Positions 43,316 to 52,579 of a stretch of DNA of 64,000 nucleotides are shown here, one piece after another. The notes beneath the pieces were generated by a model. It was not told the origin of the DNA. It saw nothing but the letters and a program-made list of their open reading frames with translations, and ran no database searches. The DNA comes from Clostridium pasteurianum BC1 (GTDB lineage Bacteria > Bacillota > Clostridia > Clostridiales > Clostridiaceae), in NCBI RefSeq assembly GCF_000389635.1, contig NC_021182.1:2108001-2172000 (forward strand), written 5' to 3'. The position numbers and the translations under genes are program-made. How positions within the stretch are numbered: the stretch's first letter is position 1; the number at the start of each line of letters is the position of its first letter.

Positions 43316-44269
43316 TTGAATAATCTAATTTTTAGCTTTAATGCAATAGTGCCAATATTTTTAGTTATGGCAGTAGGATATTTTTCAAAAAAAATAGGGC
43401 TTATTGATGAGAAATTTATAAATACAGCTGTAAAATTTAATTTTAAAGTGGGCTTATCTACACTTCTCTTTTATGAAATATATTCTGCACAGGTAGGAAA
43501 ATCTTTTAATAGTCAATTGTTGCTTTTTGCATTTTTAAGTATAGTTATTTCCGTAGTAGTATTGTGTATAATAATTCCAATATTCATAAAAGATAAAAAG
43601 AGAGCTTCGGCTATGATACATACAATATATAGAAGTAATTTTGTATTGCTTGGCATACCTATTGGAATAAATATGCTTGGAAAATCTAATATAGAATATG
43701 TAGCTCTTTTATTGCCAGTAGCTATTCCTACATATAATCTTTTAGCTGTTGTAATTTTAGCTGCCTTTGATGAGAATGGTGACATAAATATAAAAGAAAA
43801 GATTAAATTTACTATAATTGGTATAATAAAGAATCCGCTTATAATTGCTTCAGTTATAGCTATTTTAATGAAAGCTTGTTCTTTAAAGTTGCCAATGTTT
43901 ATAGATAAAACTGTATCAGAGGTTGCATCACTAGGTACACCTTTAGCACTTATTACATTAGGAGCACAATTAGAATTTAAGAGTGTAGTAAAAAACTTAA
44001 GATATTCATTAATTGCTGCCGTCGGAAGACTTGTAATTTTACCTTGCCTATTAATGATTATCTCAATTTTAATAGGTTTTAGAGGAAACGAATTAGCATC
44101 GTTATTTATATTATTTTGTGCGCCTACGGCAGTATCTTCTTATATTATGGCTAGAGAAATGAATTCAGATTATAGGCTTACAGGAGATGTGGTTATTTTA
44201 TCAACTTTTTTTTCCATGTTTACAATTTTTATAGGTATATATATATTAAAATTTTTTTCCTTTATCTAA
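43316..44269 (+). CDS. AEC-family (auxin efflux carrier-type) transporter
   Basis: About 317 residues with ten transmembrane helices. Typical AEC segments are AIVPIFLVMAVGYFSKKIGL at the start, RSNFVLLGIPIGINMLG, the central LGTPLALITLGAQLEFK, and the C-terminal LFCAPTAVSSYIMAREM. The family includes malate, malonate and other carboxylate carriers. TTG 43316 fits the site AAGGTGGGA better than GTG 43304. It is not next to an obvious catabolic gene except the aldehyde dehydrogenase downstream on the other strand; a second AEC gene lies at 46608. Confidence 0.88.
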   Translation: MNNLIFSFNAIVPIFLVMAVGYFSKKIGLIDEKFINTAVKFNFKVGLSTLLFYEIYSAQVGKSFNSQLLLFAFLSIVISVVVLCIIIPIFIKDKKRASAMIHTIYRSNFVLLGIPIGINMLGKSNIEYVALLLPVAIPTYNLLAVVILAAFDENGDINIKEKIKFTIIGIIKNPLIIASVIAILMKACSLKLPMFIDKTVSEVASLGTPLALITLGAQLEFKSVVKNLRYSLIAAVGRLVILPCLLMIISILIGFRGNELASLFILFCAPTAVSSYIMAREMNSDYRLTGDVVILSTFFSMFTIFIGIYILKFFSFI

Positions 44270-44558
44270 TTTTTTTTATTTTATAAGCCAGTTAGACCTG
44301 ATAAAAAAATCACAAAAAATAGTAAATTTTAGGCTTATAAAGTAAATAATCAATTTTTTATAGTGATTATTGATGACTGAATAATTGCTATTAACAAAAA
44401 AATTAATATTATTTACTGATTAAATAATATTTGTATATGCTTTATATTAAAAAGAGGAGGCTGCTCAAAAGGTAATAAATATTCATTAAATTTGAGAATG
44501 GCCTAATTCAGTTATTAAAAATCAGGTTTTAATAATTATTTTTAATAGTAGAATGACC

Positions 44559-44609
44559 AAAGAGCTGTATCACAATACCTACATATGCATTGTGATACAG
44601 CTCTTTTTC
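44559..44609. terminator. 18-bp perfect terminator hairpin
   Basis: AAAGAGCTGTATCACAAT (44559-44576) and its exact complement (44589-44606) with T runs on the plus strand. It lies between the AEC gene and the convergent aldehyde dehydrogenase. The rest of 44270-44651 is AT-rich and empty. Confidence 0.85.
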
Positions 44610-44651
44610 ATGAGAAATTCTATTTTTTATATATGGTTGAAGTACTAATAT

Positions 44652-46151
44652 TTAATATAAACCAAGCTTATCATCTGAAATATTTATAAATATATTTTTG
44701 GTTTGAGTATAGGCACCAAGAATTGATTTATAGGTTTCTCTTCCTATTCCAGACTTTTTATATCCACCGAAAGGAGCACCAGCAGGTAACTGATTGTAAG
44801 TATTAACCCACATTCTACCTGTTTCCACTGCTTTAGCAACTCTTAAAGCTTTATTTATATTTGTTGTCCATACTGCTCCTCCAAGACCATATTCAGAGTC
44901 ATTTGCCAGTTTAATAACTTCTTCTTCATCCTTAAATTTTATTACTGTGGCTACAGGTCCGAAGATTTCCTCCTGAGCTATTCTCATGTCATTTTTAGCA
45001 TCTGCAATAAGTGTTGGTTTAATGAACTCGCCAGAATCTAGTTCACCTTCATTAATCTTATAGCCTCCAGTTATAAGGGTTGCACCTTCTTCTTTACCTA
45101 TTTCTACATAGTTTAATATTTTTTCCAGTTGGCCGTGATTTACTTGTGCACCCATTTGAGTTTCAATGTCCCATGGAAGGCCTACTTTTACTTTTTCAAA
45201 GGCTTCTTTTAAAGCGGAAAGAAATTTATCATAGATACCTTCTTGAACAAATAATCTAGAGCCTGCACAGCAAACCTGACCTTGATTAAAAAGTATCCCT
45301 AATTGTGCACCTTCAATGGCCTTTTCAAAAGGAGCATCATCAAAGAAAATATTTGCAGACTTACCGCCAAGTTCAAGAGTAGCTGGTATAAGTTTATTTG
45401 CAGCTTCCTTTGCCACTTCATAACCTATTTCTGTAGAACCTGTAAAGGCAAGTTTACTGAAACCTTGGTGTTTAAGCATATAATCGCCAGATTTAGAACC
45501 CTTTCCAGTAATCAAATTCAATACACCTGCTGGGAGTATATTGCCAATAAGCTTTACAAGTTCTAGAAGACTTAAAGAAGTAGAAGAAGAAGGATGAATG
45601 ACTATAGTGTCTCCAGCTGCTAGTGCAGGAGCAATTTTCCAGGCTGCCATAAGTATTGGAAAATTCCATGGAATAACCTGGCCAACAACACCAATAGGCT
45701 CCTTTAAAACAATGCTCAATGTATTCTTATCAATGTCCTGAGCGGTTCCTTCCTCAGTTCTTATGGCTGCTGCAAAATATCTAAAATGATCTGCACTGGC
45801 TGGCACATCAACATTAAGAGTTTCTCTCAATGGTTTACCGTTATCCAGGGTTTCTACTAAAGCTAGATGTTCTGCATTTTCTTCAATTAAATCAGCAATT
45901 TTTAGGAGAAGCCTGCTTCTTTCCTCACGGCTTACTGTTTTCCATTCATGAAAAGCTTTCCAAGCTGCATTTACAGCTTTATCTACATCATCATTAGTTG
46001 CATCCACAAATTCAGCTAAAAATTTGCCGTTTGCAGGATTATAGCTCTTTATTGTATTATTTTCAGTGCTATCAATCCATTTACCGTCTATATATAGTTT
46101 GTAAGCGCTGTCAACTACATTTTCAATATCTTTATTTTCTTTTAATACCAT
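44652..46151 (-). CDS. NAD(P)-dependent aldehyde dehydrogenase
   Basis: A 499-residue member of the ALDH superfamily. Visible: the Rossmann entry VGQVIPWNFPILMAAWKIAP, AFTGSTEIG, the catalytic Glu in ATLELGGKSANI, the catalytic Cys in FNQGQVCCAGSRLFV, and QEEIFGPVATVIKF. The C-terminal PFGGYKKSGIGRETYKSILG is also typical. It oxidises an aldehyde to the acid; in this class acetaldehyde, betaine aldehyde or longer aldehydes are all possible. Standing alone with its own signals and an upstream GGTGGTTTT region, it may serve alcohol or aldehyde detoxification. Confidence 0.94.
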   Translation of the reverse strand: MVLKENKDIENVVDSAYKLYIDGKWIDSTENNTIKSYNPANGKFLAEFVDATNDDVDKAVNAAWKAFHEWKTVSREERSRLLLKIADLIEENAEHLALVETLDNGKPLRETLNVDVPASADHFRYFAAAIRTEEGTAQDIDKNTLSIVLKEPIGVVGQVIPWNFPILMAAWKIAPALAAGDTIVIHPSSSTSLSLLELVKLIGNILPAGVLNLITGKGSKSGDYMLKHQGFSKLAFTGSTEIGYEVAKEAANKLIPATLELGGKSANIFFDDAPFEKAIEGAQLGILFNQGQVCCAGSRLFVQEGIYDKFLSALKEAFEKVKVGLPWDIETQMGAQVNHGQLEKILNYVEIGKEEGATLITGGYKINEGELDSGEFIKPTLIADAKNDMRIAQEEIFGPVATVIKFKDEEEVIKLANDSEYGLGGAVWTTNINKALRVAKAVETGRMWVNTYNQLPAGAPFGGYKKSGIGRETYKSILGAYTQTKNIFINISDDKLGLY

Positions 46152-46607
46152 AATAAAACCACCCCATTTAAGTTTTAATAGTTTATAAATTCATCATAGC
46201 ACTATTGTTTTGGATGTCAAATAGAAGTAATTTTGTTAAAATATTATCAATTTTTGTGATTTTTCATAAGATATATTTTAATTTATCCTATGATTATTTA
46301 ATTTAATAAACACCTAATCATAAGTACGATAATAGCAGTGGCATATATAGATAAATTATCTAAAATTAGTAGAGATACCAATTCACACTAAATGAACTTT
46401 ATTGATAACTACAAGAGTTTAATATTTATGGATTAAGTTAGGTATAAATAATTAAATTTTTTGTAAATAATTTTTGATTTATTTGTATAGTTTTATTATA
46501 CTGTTTTATGTGATAGGATTTAAATTGTGTAATATATGCAAATGGTTACAAAAACAATTTTAAAACATTTTTACAACTTATGAAGTTTTACATTTAGGGG
46601 GATTTTT
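46152..46607. other. gene-free divergent region
   Basis: About 455 bases of AT-rich sequence between the divergent ALDH and AEC genes. No full gene, riboswitch or clear palindrome was seen; it must hold both promoters. The GGGGGAT ribosome site of the AEC gene is at 46597. Confidence 0.4.
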
Positions 46608-47519
46608 ATGAATAGTATCAATAGTCAATTTTTAATTTCCATGCTTATTATAGTATTGGGATACCTTTGTAAAAGATTAAATATAGTTAAGGAGGAAGAT
46701 GGTGAAGGGCTTGCAAGAATTGTAATTAATGTTACACTGCCATGTCTTATTATAAATACTTTTAGCACTCTAAAAGTTGAACCTTCTCTTGTTAAGTTAA
46801 CCTTTATAAATATGTTATATGGATTTTTTATGATGGGAATTGGTTTATATGTATTTAGGAAAAAAAAGAGAAGAATAAAAGGAGTTCTTCTTATGCTGCT
46901 ACCTGCTTTTAATATAGGACTTTTTGCTTACCCGTTGGTTCAGGCAATTTGGGGACATGAAGGTGTAAAATATTTTGGTATGTTTGATTTAGGAAATTCT
47001 TTTATAATATTTGGACTATGCTATATTATTGCAAGTTATTTTTCAGATGAAGCTGGAAAGCTGGATATTAAAGAGACAGCAGGCAAAGTATTTAAATCGA
47101 TACCTTTGCTTACATATATCATTTCAGTAGTTATAAATATCCTAGGGGTGCATTTACCAAAGATGGTTATCGATTTTTCCAGCGTCATATCTAAAGCCAA
47201 TATGCCAATGTCATTATTACTTTTGGGAATATATTTAAGCTTTAAATTTGATTTACGACAATTTAAAGATATTGCCTCAGTGTTAGCATTAAGATATATC
47301 ATAGGTTTTACAGTTGGAATTATATTTTTTATATTTTCACCTTTTGATAAGATGTCTAAATATACTCTACTTATTGGATTTATTTTACCAACAGCTTCAG
47401 CAATTATACCTTTTTCAATAGAATTTAATTATGACCAAAAATTTATAGGAATATTATCAAATATGACCATATTAATAAGTTTTGTATTAGTGTGGTTTAT
47501 AGTTGGGTTAACAACTTAA
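46608..47519 (+). CDS. AEC-family transporter, second copy
   Basis: A 303-residue AEC transporter with ten helices. Seen: LISMLIIVLGYLCKRLNIVK, INVTLPCLIINTF, MLLPAFNIGLFAYPLVQAIW, ANMPMSLLLLGIYLSFKFDL and the end LPTASAIIPFSIEFNYDQ. It is related to the gene at 43316 but not a close duplicate. The substrate is probably a small carboxylate, judging from the family. It is divergent from the aldehyde dehydrogenase gene, which may provide the link between the two. Confidence 0.87.
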   Translation: MNSINSQFLISMLIIVLGYLCKRLNIVKEEDGEGLARIVINVTLPCLIINTFSTLKVEPSLVKLTFINMLYGFFMMGIGLYVFRKKKRRIKGVLLMLLPAFNIGLFAYPLVQAIWGHEGVKYFGMFDLGNSFIIFGLCYIIASYFSDEAGKLDIKETAGKVFKSIPLLTYIISVVINILGVHLPKMVIDFSSVISKANMPMSLLLLGIYLSFKFDLRQFKDIASVLALRYIIGFTVGIIFFIFSPFDKMSKYTLLIGFILPTASAIIPFSIEFNYDQKFIGILSNMTILISFVLVWFIVGLTT

Positions 47520-47707
47520 TTTATAATGTACATATTGTAATAAAATATCTTTACATATACATTAATGTGATATCCGTTTTCTTCCTATAGAGGATTGGGG
47601 ATGGATAACACATTAGGTTAAATGCAATATAATATTATTAGGTTTGTGAATTAAAAATTAAGTTTGATAGCGCTTCCAATTGAAAGAATAAAAAATATGT
47701 TTTTAAA

Positions 47708-48364
47708 TTATTTTTTTGGAGTAAATTCTGCAGAAACATTTTTTATAAGAGTATCATTATTTGAGGAATCTTTATTTATATAATTAGCCTTAGCATTAGA
47801 AGTATTTTCAGAATTTCCTATCTCTATGTCGCCTTTGTAAAGCACACGACTTCCCCAGTAAATATTACCTTCCACAATATAAATGTATTTACCAGGTTTA
47901 ACAGCAGCACCTTTTTCATCTTTGCAGTCCCAAGTAAGATTAATGTTTCCAGGATTTTGAGTTGCTCCACTAACAGTATCTATCTCATTTTTTGTGGCAT
48001 TTTTCCATCCTGATTTTGAAATCCATTCTGTAAGAGCTTCTGGTCTTTGTTTGTAACCACCATCAGCGGTATATTTACTGGCATAGAGTGATTTAATATA
48101 GTTGCCTTGAGAATCCTCTATCCATACAGCTACTTGATTACTAGCTAGTTTACGTATGTAGTTAAGATTATATTTAATTTTTACAGAACCTGGAGTCTGC
48201 TCAGAGGAACTACTGCTATAAGAAGTGCTTTCATTTGTTTTAACATTGTTATTTGGAATGCTAGAACTATTAGAAAGATTATTAGATTTTTTTATACTGC
48301 ATCCGCTTAGAAATACTAACATACCTATAGATAAAGCTAAAGTTTTAATTTCTGATTTTTTCAT
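47708..48364 (-). CDS. lipoprotein with DUF2271-like domain
   Basis: A 218-residue exported lipoprotein. The signal sequence ends in the lipobox LSGC near residue 22, followed by a Ser/Asn-rich linker to about residue 60. The folded part has YIRKLASNQVAVWIEDSQGN, IKSLYASKYTADGGYKQRPE, ALTEWI and SGATQNPGNINLTWDC, followed by a KPGKYIYIVEGNIYWG strand typical of FlgD-like or DUF2271 immunoglobulin-type domains. DUF2271 proteins often accompany FMN-dependent or membrane redox systems, but no such partner is adjacent. The stop is followed by a poorly structured AT-rich area. Confidence 0.75.
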   Translation of the reverse strand: MKKSEIKTLALSIGMLVFLSGCSIKKSNNLSNSSSIPNNNVKTNESTSYSSSSSEQTPGSVKIKYNLNYIRKLASNQVAVWIEDSQGNYIKSLYASKYTADGGYKQRPEALTEWISKSGWKNATKNEIDTVSGATQNPGNINLTWDCKDEKGAAVKPGKYIYIVEGNIYWGSRVLYKGDIEIGNSENTSNAKANYINKDSSNNDTLIKNVSAEFTPKK

Positions 48365-48480
48365 ATACTTATACCCTCCACTATGTAATTATCTAATTTA
48401 AAAATCATCTATTAGAAATGTTAATCAAAAGTATAATTTTCATTGTAACTTATATATAAGCAATAGATTTATCAATGAAT

Positions 48481-48650
48481 CTTACTTGGTGGGAATTTTT
48501 GTACTCCCAGCAAGTTTAGATGAATTATCCAGGTACGTGTCGCTGCTATCTCCACCTTTAGAAAAGCAGAGAACCAAAATCTTGGATTTTGTGTGAATCG
48601 CTTTCACAGAGTGCGGTGAAGTATTACAGCGACTAGTCATCGGATAAAGT
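48481..48650 (+). repeat. structured intergenic repeat, copy F (longest)
   Basis: The best-preserved copy. 5' hairpin CTTACTTGGTGGGA/TCCCAGCAAG (48481-48513), then TTATCCAGGTACGTGTCGCTG (48526-48545), a region with internal hairpins shared with copy B, and CAGCGACTAGTCATCGGATAA (48627-48647). TTATCC pairs with GGATAA and GTCGCTG with CAGCGAC. It lies in the 750-base gap before the GlpA-type operon; the rest, 48650-49117, is AT-rich without other features. Confidence 0.7.
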
Positions 48651-49117
48651 TTACATATGTAAATCTATTCTTATGGTAAACTTATTGGTTAAATAAGTCA
48701 AATTGCTTTTAGAAACTTAAAATTTATATGTATTAACAGTATTTTGTATTTAATAAGAGAAAATATTTCAATATTAAAATAATTTTACCGCAATAACAGG
48801 AGTATATTGCTATATAAGTAAAATGCGTGAATATTTAGAACGATAAAATTGCAACATTTATAATGAAAATTACTGAAAGTGAAAGTGGAATTTAAGAATT
48901 CATTATAGTTTGTTCCTATGACATTTTTTAATAAAAAGTAGTATAATTATCAATAAATGTTATAGTATTTATTCATGAAAAAACTAATAAAGTAAATAAA
49001 AACTTGCCTAGGTTCTTAAAGATAAATAATGCAATTAAATAAGATATGCATATATTTTGTTAATTACTTATTGAAAAGGCTTAGGTAATTAAGAAATTTA
49101 AAGGAAAGGGTGATAAT

Positions 49118-50563
49118 ATGTATGATGTAGCAGTTATAGGTTCTGGTATTGTGGGAGCTTTTATAGCTAGAGAACTTTCCAAGTACAATGTATCTATTGC
49201 AATTGTTGAAAAAAATAGCGACGTATCTAATGGAACAACAGGTTCAAATTGTTGTAATATTTATGAGCCGTTTCGTCAGCCTGTGGGAAGTTTAAATCAA
49301 AAATTGCTTATAAGGGGAAATGAAATATATGATGAAATTTGTGAGGAATTAGAGGTTCCCTTTAAGAGAATGGGTTCCCTTACAGTAGGTTTTGATGAAG
49401 AGGATAGAGAAAAGATAGAAAATATGCATGCCAAAGCCGTTAAAAGTAATGCTCCAGGAGTACGTATAGTAAATAGAGAAGAGATTGCTGAACTGGAACC
49501 AAATATAGATTCAAAGTTTGAGTTTGGATTTTATTCTCCAAATTGTGGCTGCCTGTGGCCTTTTCAAATGGTAGTTGCCTTGGTTGAAAATGCCATGGAC
49601 AACGGAGCTGAATTATTTCTCAACAGTGAAGTAGAGGATATAAAAAAGTTGGATAAGGGATTCAAGGTAATTGCAAAAAATAATACTATAGAGGCAAAGT
49701 GTATAATAAACTGTGCTGGGCTTTATGCAGATAAAATAAACAATTCCTTGGTGGAGAATTCTAAATTTAATATTATTCCTAAGAAAGCACAATTTATTGT
49801 ATTTAATGAGAATATTGGACCTATGTTTAAACATCTTGTAAATAGGTGCCCTAAAGAAGGCGATAGAGGGCTTAATATTTTGCCTACTGTAGGAGGAAAT
49901 ATTATGATGGGGCCGGTGTTTGAATCAGCATCTGATAAGGAATCCTTTGAAACTTCTGCAGATAAAATTGAAATTTTAAAGAAAAAGATGTCTAGATTAA
50001 GTGATAAAATACCCTTTGACAATATTATCAGATGCTTTTCTGGATTAAATGGAAAAGAAGAAAGTGGAAAAGTTATTTTAGGGGAATCAGAGAAAGTTAA
50101 AGGATTTATAAATGCAGCCAGTGTGGACCAGGGTATAACATGTGCACCAGCTATTGCAGAAATGATAGCAGGCATGGTTAAGCATGTGTTTGAAAGAGAT
50201 TATGAAGCCATAACACAAAAAACAGATTTTAATCCTAAAAGAAGAAAAATTTATAGATTTAAAGAGCTTAATGACAATGAAAAAGAAGAACTTATTAAAA
50301 AGGATTCAAAATATGGCAGAGTAATATGCCGTTGTGAGATGATTACAGAAGGCGAAATAGTAGACGCTATACATAGAAATTGTGGAGCAACTACAGTTAA
50401 GGGTGTAAAAAATCGAACGAAAGCCCTTATGGGTGAATGTCAAGGGAGTTTTTGTGAACCTAAAATTCTGGAGATTTTGTCTAGAGAACTTGGAAAAAGT
50501 ATGAGTGAAATTGAATATGACAATAAAGGTTCATATATCTTATTGAATGACAGTCTAATTTAG
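49118..50563 (+). CDS. FAD-dependent oxidoreductase with Bfd-like 2Fe-2S domain
   Basis: A 481-residue flavoprotein. The N-terminal FAD-binding motif is VAVIGSGIVGAFIARELSKY, followed by DAO/GlpA-type segments (NCAGLYADKINN, ILPTVGGNIMMGP, SVDQGITCAPAIAEMIAG). The C-terminal 80 residues carry Bfd-like cysteines CRCEM and CQGSFC. This is the design of anaerobic glycerol-3-phosphate dehydrogenase subunit A in clostridia. With the next flavoprotein and a DUF1667 protein it forms a three-gene operon, probably oxidising glycerol-3-phosphate or a related hydroxy acid and passing electrons to an unknown acceptor. Confidence 0.9.
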   Translation: MYDVAVIGSGIVGAFIARELSKYNVSIAIVEKNSDVSNGTTGSNCCNIYEPFRQPVGSLNQKLLIRGNEIYDEICEELEVPFKRMGSLTVGFDEEDREKIENMHAKAVKSNAPGVRIVNREEIAELEPNIDSKFEFGFYSPNCGCLWPFQMVVALVENAMDNGAELFLNSEVEDIKKLDKGFKVIAKNNTIEAKCIINCAGLYADKINNSLVENSKFNIIPKKAQFIVFNENIGPMFKHLVNRCPKEGDRGLNILPTVGGNIMMGPVFESASDKESFETSADKIEILKKKMSRLSDKIPFDNIIRCFSGLNGKEESGKVILGESEKVKGFINAASVDQGITCAPAIAEMIAGMVKHVFERDYEAITQKTDFNPKRRKIYRFKELNDNEKEELIKKDSKYGRVICRCEMITEGEIVDAIHRNCGATTVKGVKNRTKALMGECQGSFCEPKILEILSRELGKSMSEIEYDNKGSYILLNDSLI

Positions 50564-50683
50564 TGAGAACTTTTATTTTGAAGTTTCTATTTAGGCATAT
50601 TCAAATAGATAACTAGTTTGACTCACTATTTATTTTTATATGTCTTATAGATGGAATTTAAAGATTAAGGGAGCGGGTATATC

Positions 50684-51664
50684 TTGAAGAATTATGATAT
50701 TGTAATTATAGGTGGTGGCCCTGCGGGACTTGCCTCAGCTGTGGAAGCTAAAAATAATGGAATTGATAGCGTGCTTATTATTGAAAGAGAACAGGAATTA
50801 GGTGGAGTACTTAGGCAATGTGTACACAGCGGATTTGGTATCCATATATTTAAAGAGGAGCTTACAGGTCCTGAATATGCAGAAGTATTTATCAATAAGG
50901 TCAATGAACTAGGAATAGAGTACAAGCTAGATACTATGGTACTAAGTATTGACAAGGAAAAGAATATAACTGCCAGCAGTGAAAAAGACGGTTTTATAAA
51001 AATTAAAGCCAAAGCAATAATTTTAGCCACAGGCTGCATGGAAAGAGTTAGAGATTCTATAGGAATTTTTGGAAAGCGACCTTCGGGTGTATTTACGGCA
51101 GGAACAGCTCAAAAACTTATTAATATAGATGGTTATATGGTTGGTAAAAAGGTAATTATTTTGGGAGCTGGAGATATAGGACTTATAATGGCTCGCAGAA
51201 TGAAGTTGGAAGGCGCGGAGGTTATTGGTGTAATTGAAAAATCTGATTCGCCAGGTGGTTCTTACAGAAATGTTATTCAGTGCCTTTCTGATTTTAACAT
51301 TCCACTTTTATTAAAGCATACTATTACAGATATATATGGCAGAGAAAGAGTGGAAGCAGTTAATGTATGTGAAGTAGATGAAAAAGGTATTTCAATACCA
51401 GAAACAGAGAAAAAATATGAATGTGACACAGTGCTTCTGTCTGCAGGTTTGATACCGGAAACAGAGCTTGCAAAGAATGTTGGTATTGAAATTGGAACAA
51501 AAGGTGGAATAAAAATAAATGATTTAAAGGAAACCAGTGAAAAAGGAATTTTTGCCTGTGGAAATGTAGTACAAGTACATGATTTGGTGGATAATGTAAC
51601 TAAAGAGGCGGAAAAAGCAGGAATAAATGCTGCTATCTATGTGAGGTCTAATTTTAGCAGTTAG
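50684..51664 (+). CDS. NAD(P)/FAD-dependent oxidoreductase, GlpB-position
   Basis: A 326-residue pyridine-nucleotide-disulfide-type oxidoreductase. Both dinucleotide motifs are present: DIVIIGGGPAGLASAVEAKN (FAD) and VIILGAGDIGLIMARRMKLE (NAD(P)H). Other features are TGCMERVRDSIGIFGKRPSG and the C-terminal GIFACGNVVQVHDLVD. Paralogues follow glpA-type genes in many clostridia and complete a heteromeric dehydrogenase. It starts at TTG with GGGAGCGG ahead. The Cys in ATGCMER is conserved in this subgroup. Confidence 0.88.
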   Translation: MKNYDIVIIGGGPAGLASAVEAKNNGIDSVLIIEREQELGGVLRQCVHSGFGIHIFKEELTGPEYAEVFINKVNELGIEYKLDTMVLSIDKEKNITASSEKDGFIKIKAKAIILATGCMERVRDSIGIFGKRPSGVFTAGTAQKLINIDGYMVGKKVIILGAGDIGLIMARRMKLEGAEVIGVIEKSDSPGGSYRNVIQCLSDFNIPLLLKHTITDIYGRERVEAVNVCEVDEKGISIPETEKKYECDTVLLSAGLIPETELAKNVGIEIGTKGGIKINDLKETSEKGIFACGNVVQVHDLVDNVTKEAEKAGINAAIYVRSNFSS

Positions 51665-51792
51665 TTTTTGTACTTAATCTAATATAAGAATATTTATATT
51701 TAAGCTCATTTCCATTAGAATTTTTAGATTCAGTTGGCCATATAGAAATGATGTAATTTAAGATTTTAAATCTATTTTATGGGGGTAGAATA

Positions 51793-52164
51793 ATGATAGA
51801 TAAATTAATTTGTACAGTTTGCCCGACGGCTTGTAAAATAAGTATTACAGAAAATAAAGAGGGTAACTATCAGGTTGCTGGTAATAGATGTGAAAAAGGT
51901 AAAAATTATGCTATTCAAGAAATTGAAAATCCAGTTAGAATATTTACTACTACTATAAATATAAAGGGAGGAAATATAAAAAGACTTCCCGTTAGAAGTA
52001 AAGAACCTGTTTCAAAAAGTATTGTCACAGATCTTGTTAAACCGGTTAAGGAGATTGAAATAAATGCACCGGTTAAAAAGGGTGATATAATCATTGAAAA
52101 TATTTTGGGCTTAGGTATAGATATTGTGGCATCAAGAAGTGTTAATATTGACGATAATTATTAG
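51793..52164 (+). CDS. DUF1667 iron-sulfur protein
   Basis: A 123-residue DUF1667 protein. Its N terminus has the cysteines C7, C10, C14 and C33 (CTVCPTACKI and NRCEKGKNY), enough for one 4Fe-4S cluster. The C-terminal half has VKPVKEIEINAPVKKGDIII, as in the family. It is the third gene of the flavoprotein operon and probably the electron-transfer subunit. The ribosome site GGGGGTAG precedes ATG 51793. Confidence 0.87.
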   Translation: MIDKLICTVCPTACKISITENKEGNYQVAGNRCEKGKNYAIQEIENPVRIFTTTINIKGGNIKRLPVRSKEPVSKSIVTDLVKPVKEIEINAPVKKGDIIIENILGLGIDIVASRSVNIDDNY

Positions 52165-52240
52165 GTTGATTTACAACGTATTTGTGAGAAAGGGCGAACT
52201 AACTATAAAGATTGAAAAAACTAATAAATGATGATTTTAC

Positions 52241-52517
52241 TCATTAACAAGTGAAAGCTTTTCACCTAGCTTACGCGGTGAAAAAGTGAAAGATTGCCGC
52301 TGGGGCGTCAAGGTGAAAGGTTTAATCTTGGCTTCGCTTCGATTAAAAGTGAAAGAATTCACTGCTACTTTTGGCGAAGCCAAATCTTTCACTTTCAATC
52401 AGCGAAGCGACGTTGAATCTTTCACCTTTCACGAAGTGAAATCTTTAACTTTTTGTGGCCGTAAAATCCCATGTATTTGGGGATTTTACGGCCACAAAAG
52501 CTTTCACTGGTTAATGA
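52241..52517. mobile_element. MITE-like palindromic element with GTGAAAG heptamers
   Basis: A 277-bp element. Its 22-bp ends (52241-52262 and 52496-52517) are inverted repeats with one mismatch: TCATTAACAAGTGAAAGC.. against TCATTAACCAGTGAAAGC... Four GTGAAAG (52251, 52286, 52313, 52349) fill the left half and four CTTTCAC (52386, 52419, 52426, 52501) the right half. Inner hairpins include GTGGCCGTAAAATCCC/GGGATTTTACGGCCAC (about 52456-52495) and TTGGCTTCGC with GCGAAGCCAA. G+C is higher than in surrounding DNA. An 88-codon frame across it is only a by-product. It carries no transposase. Confidence 0.75.
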
Positions 52518-52579
52518 ACAGAAACTTTCAAGTTAGTTCGCAACTTTCTTAAATTAGTATTTAAAGATATAAACATATT

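Noticed and set aside
52241-52517. CRISPR array
   Set aside because: The repeats are 7-mers in both orientations at irregular spacing inside one palindrome, not 24-40-base direct repeats with spacers. No cas genes are present.
52286-52552. 88-codon plus-strand frame (MKDCRWGVKVKG...) as a gene
   Set aside because: It is simply the translation of the GTGAAAG/CTTTCAC palindromic element; repeats in the protein mirror the DNA repeats and there is no ribosome site.
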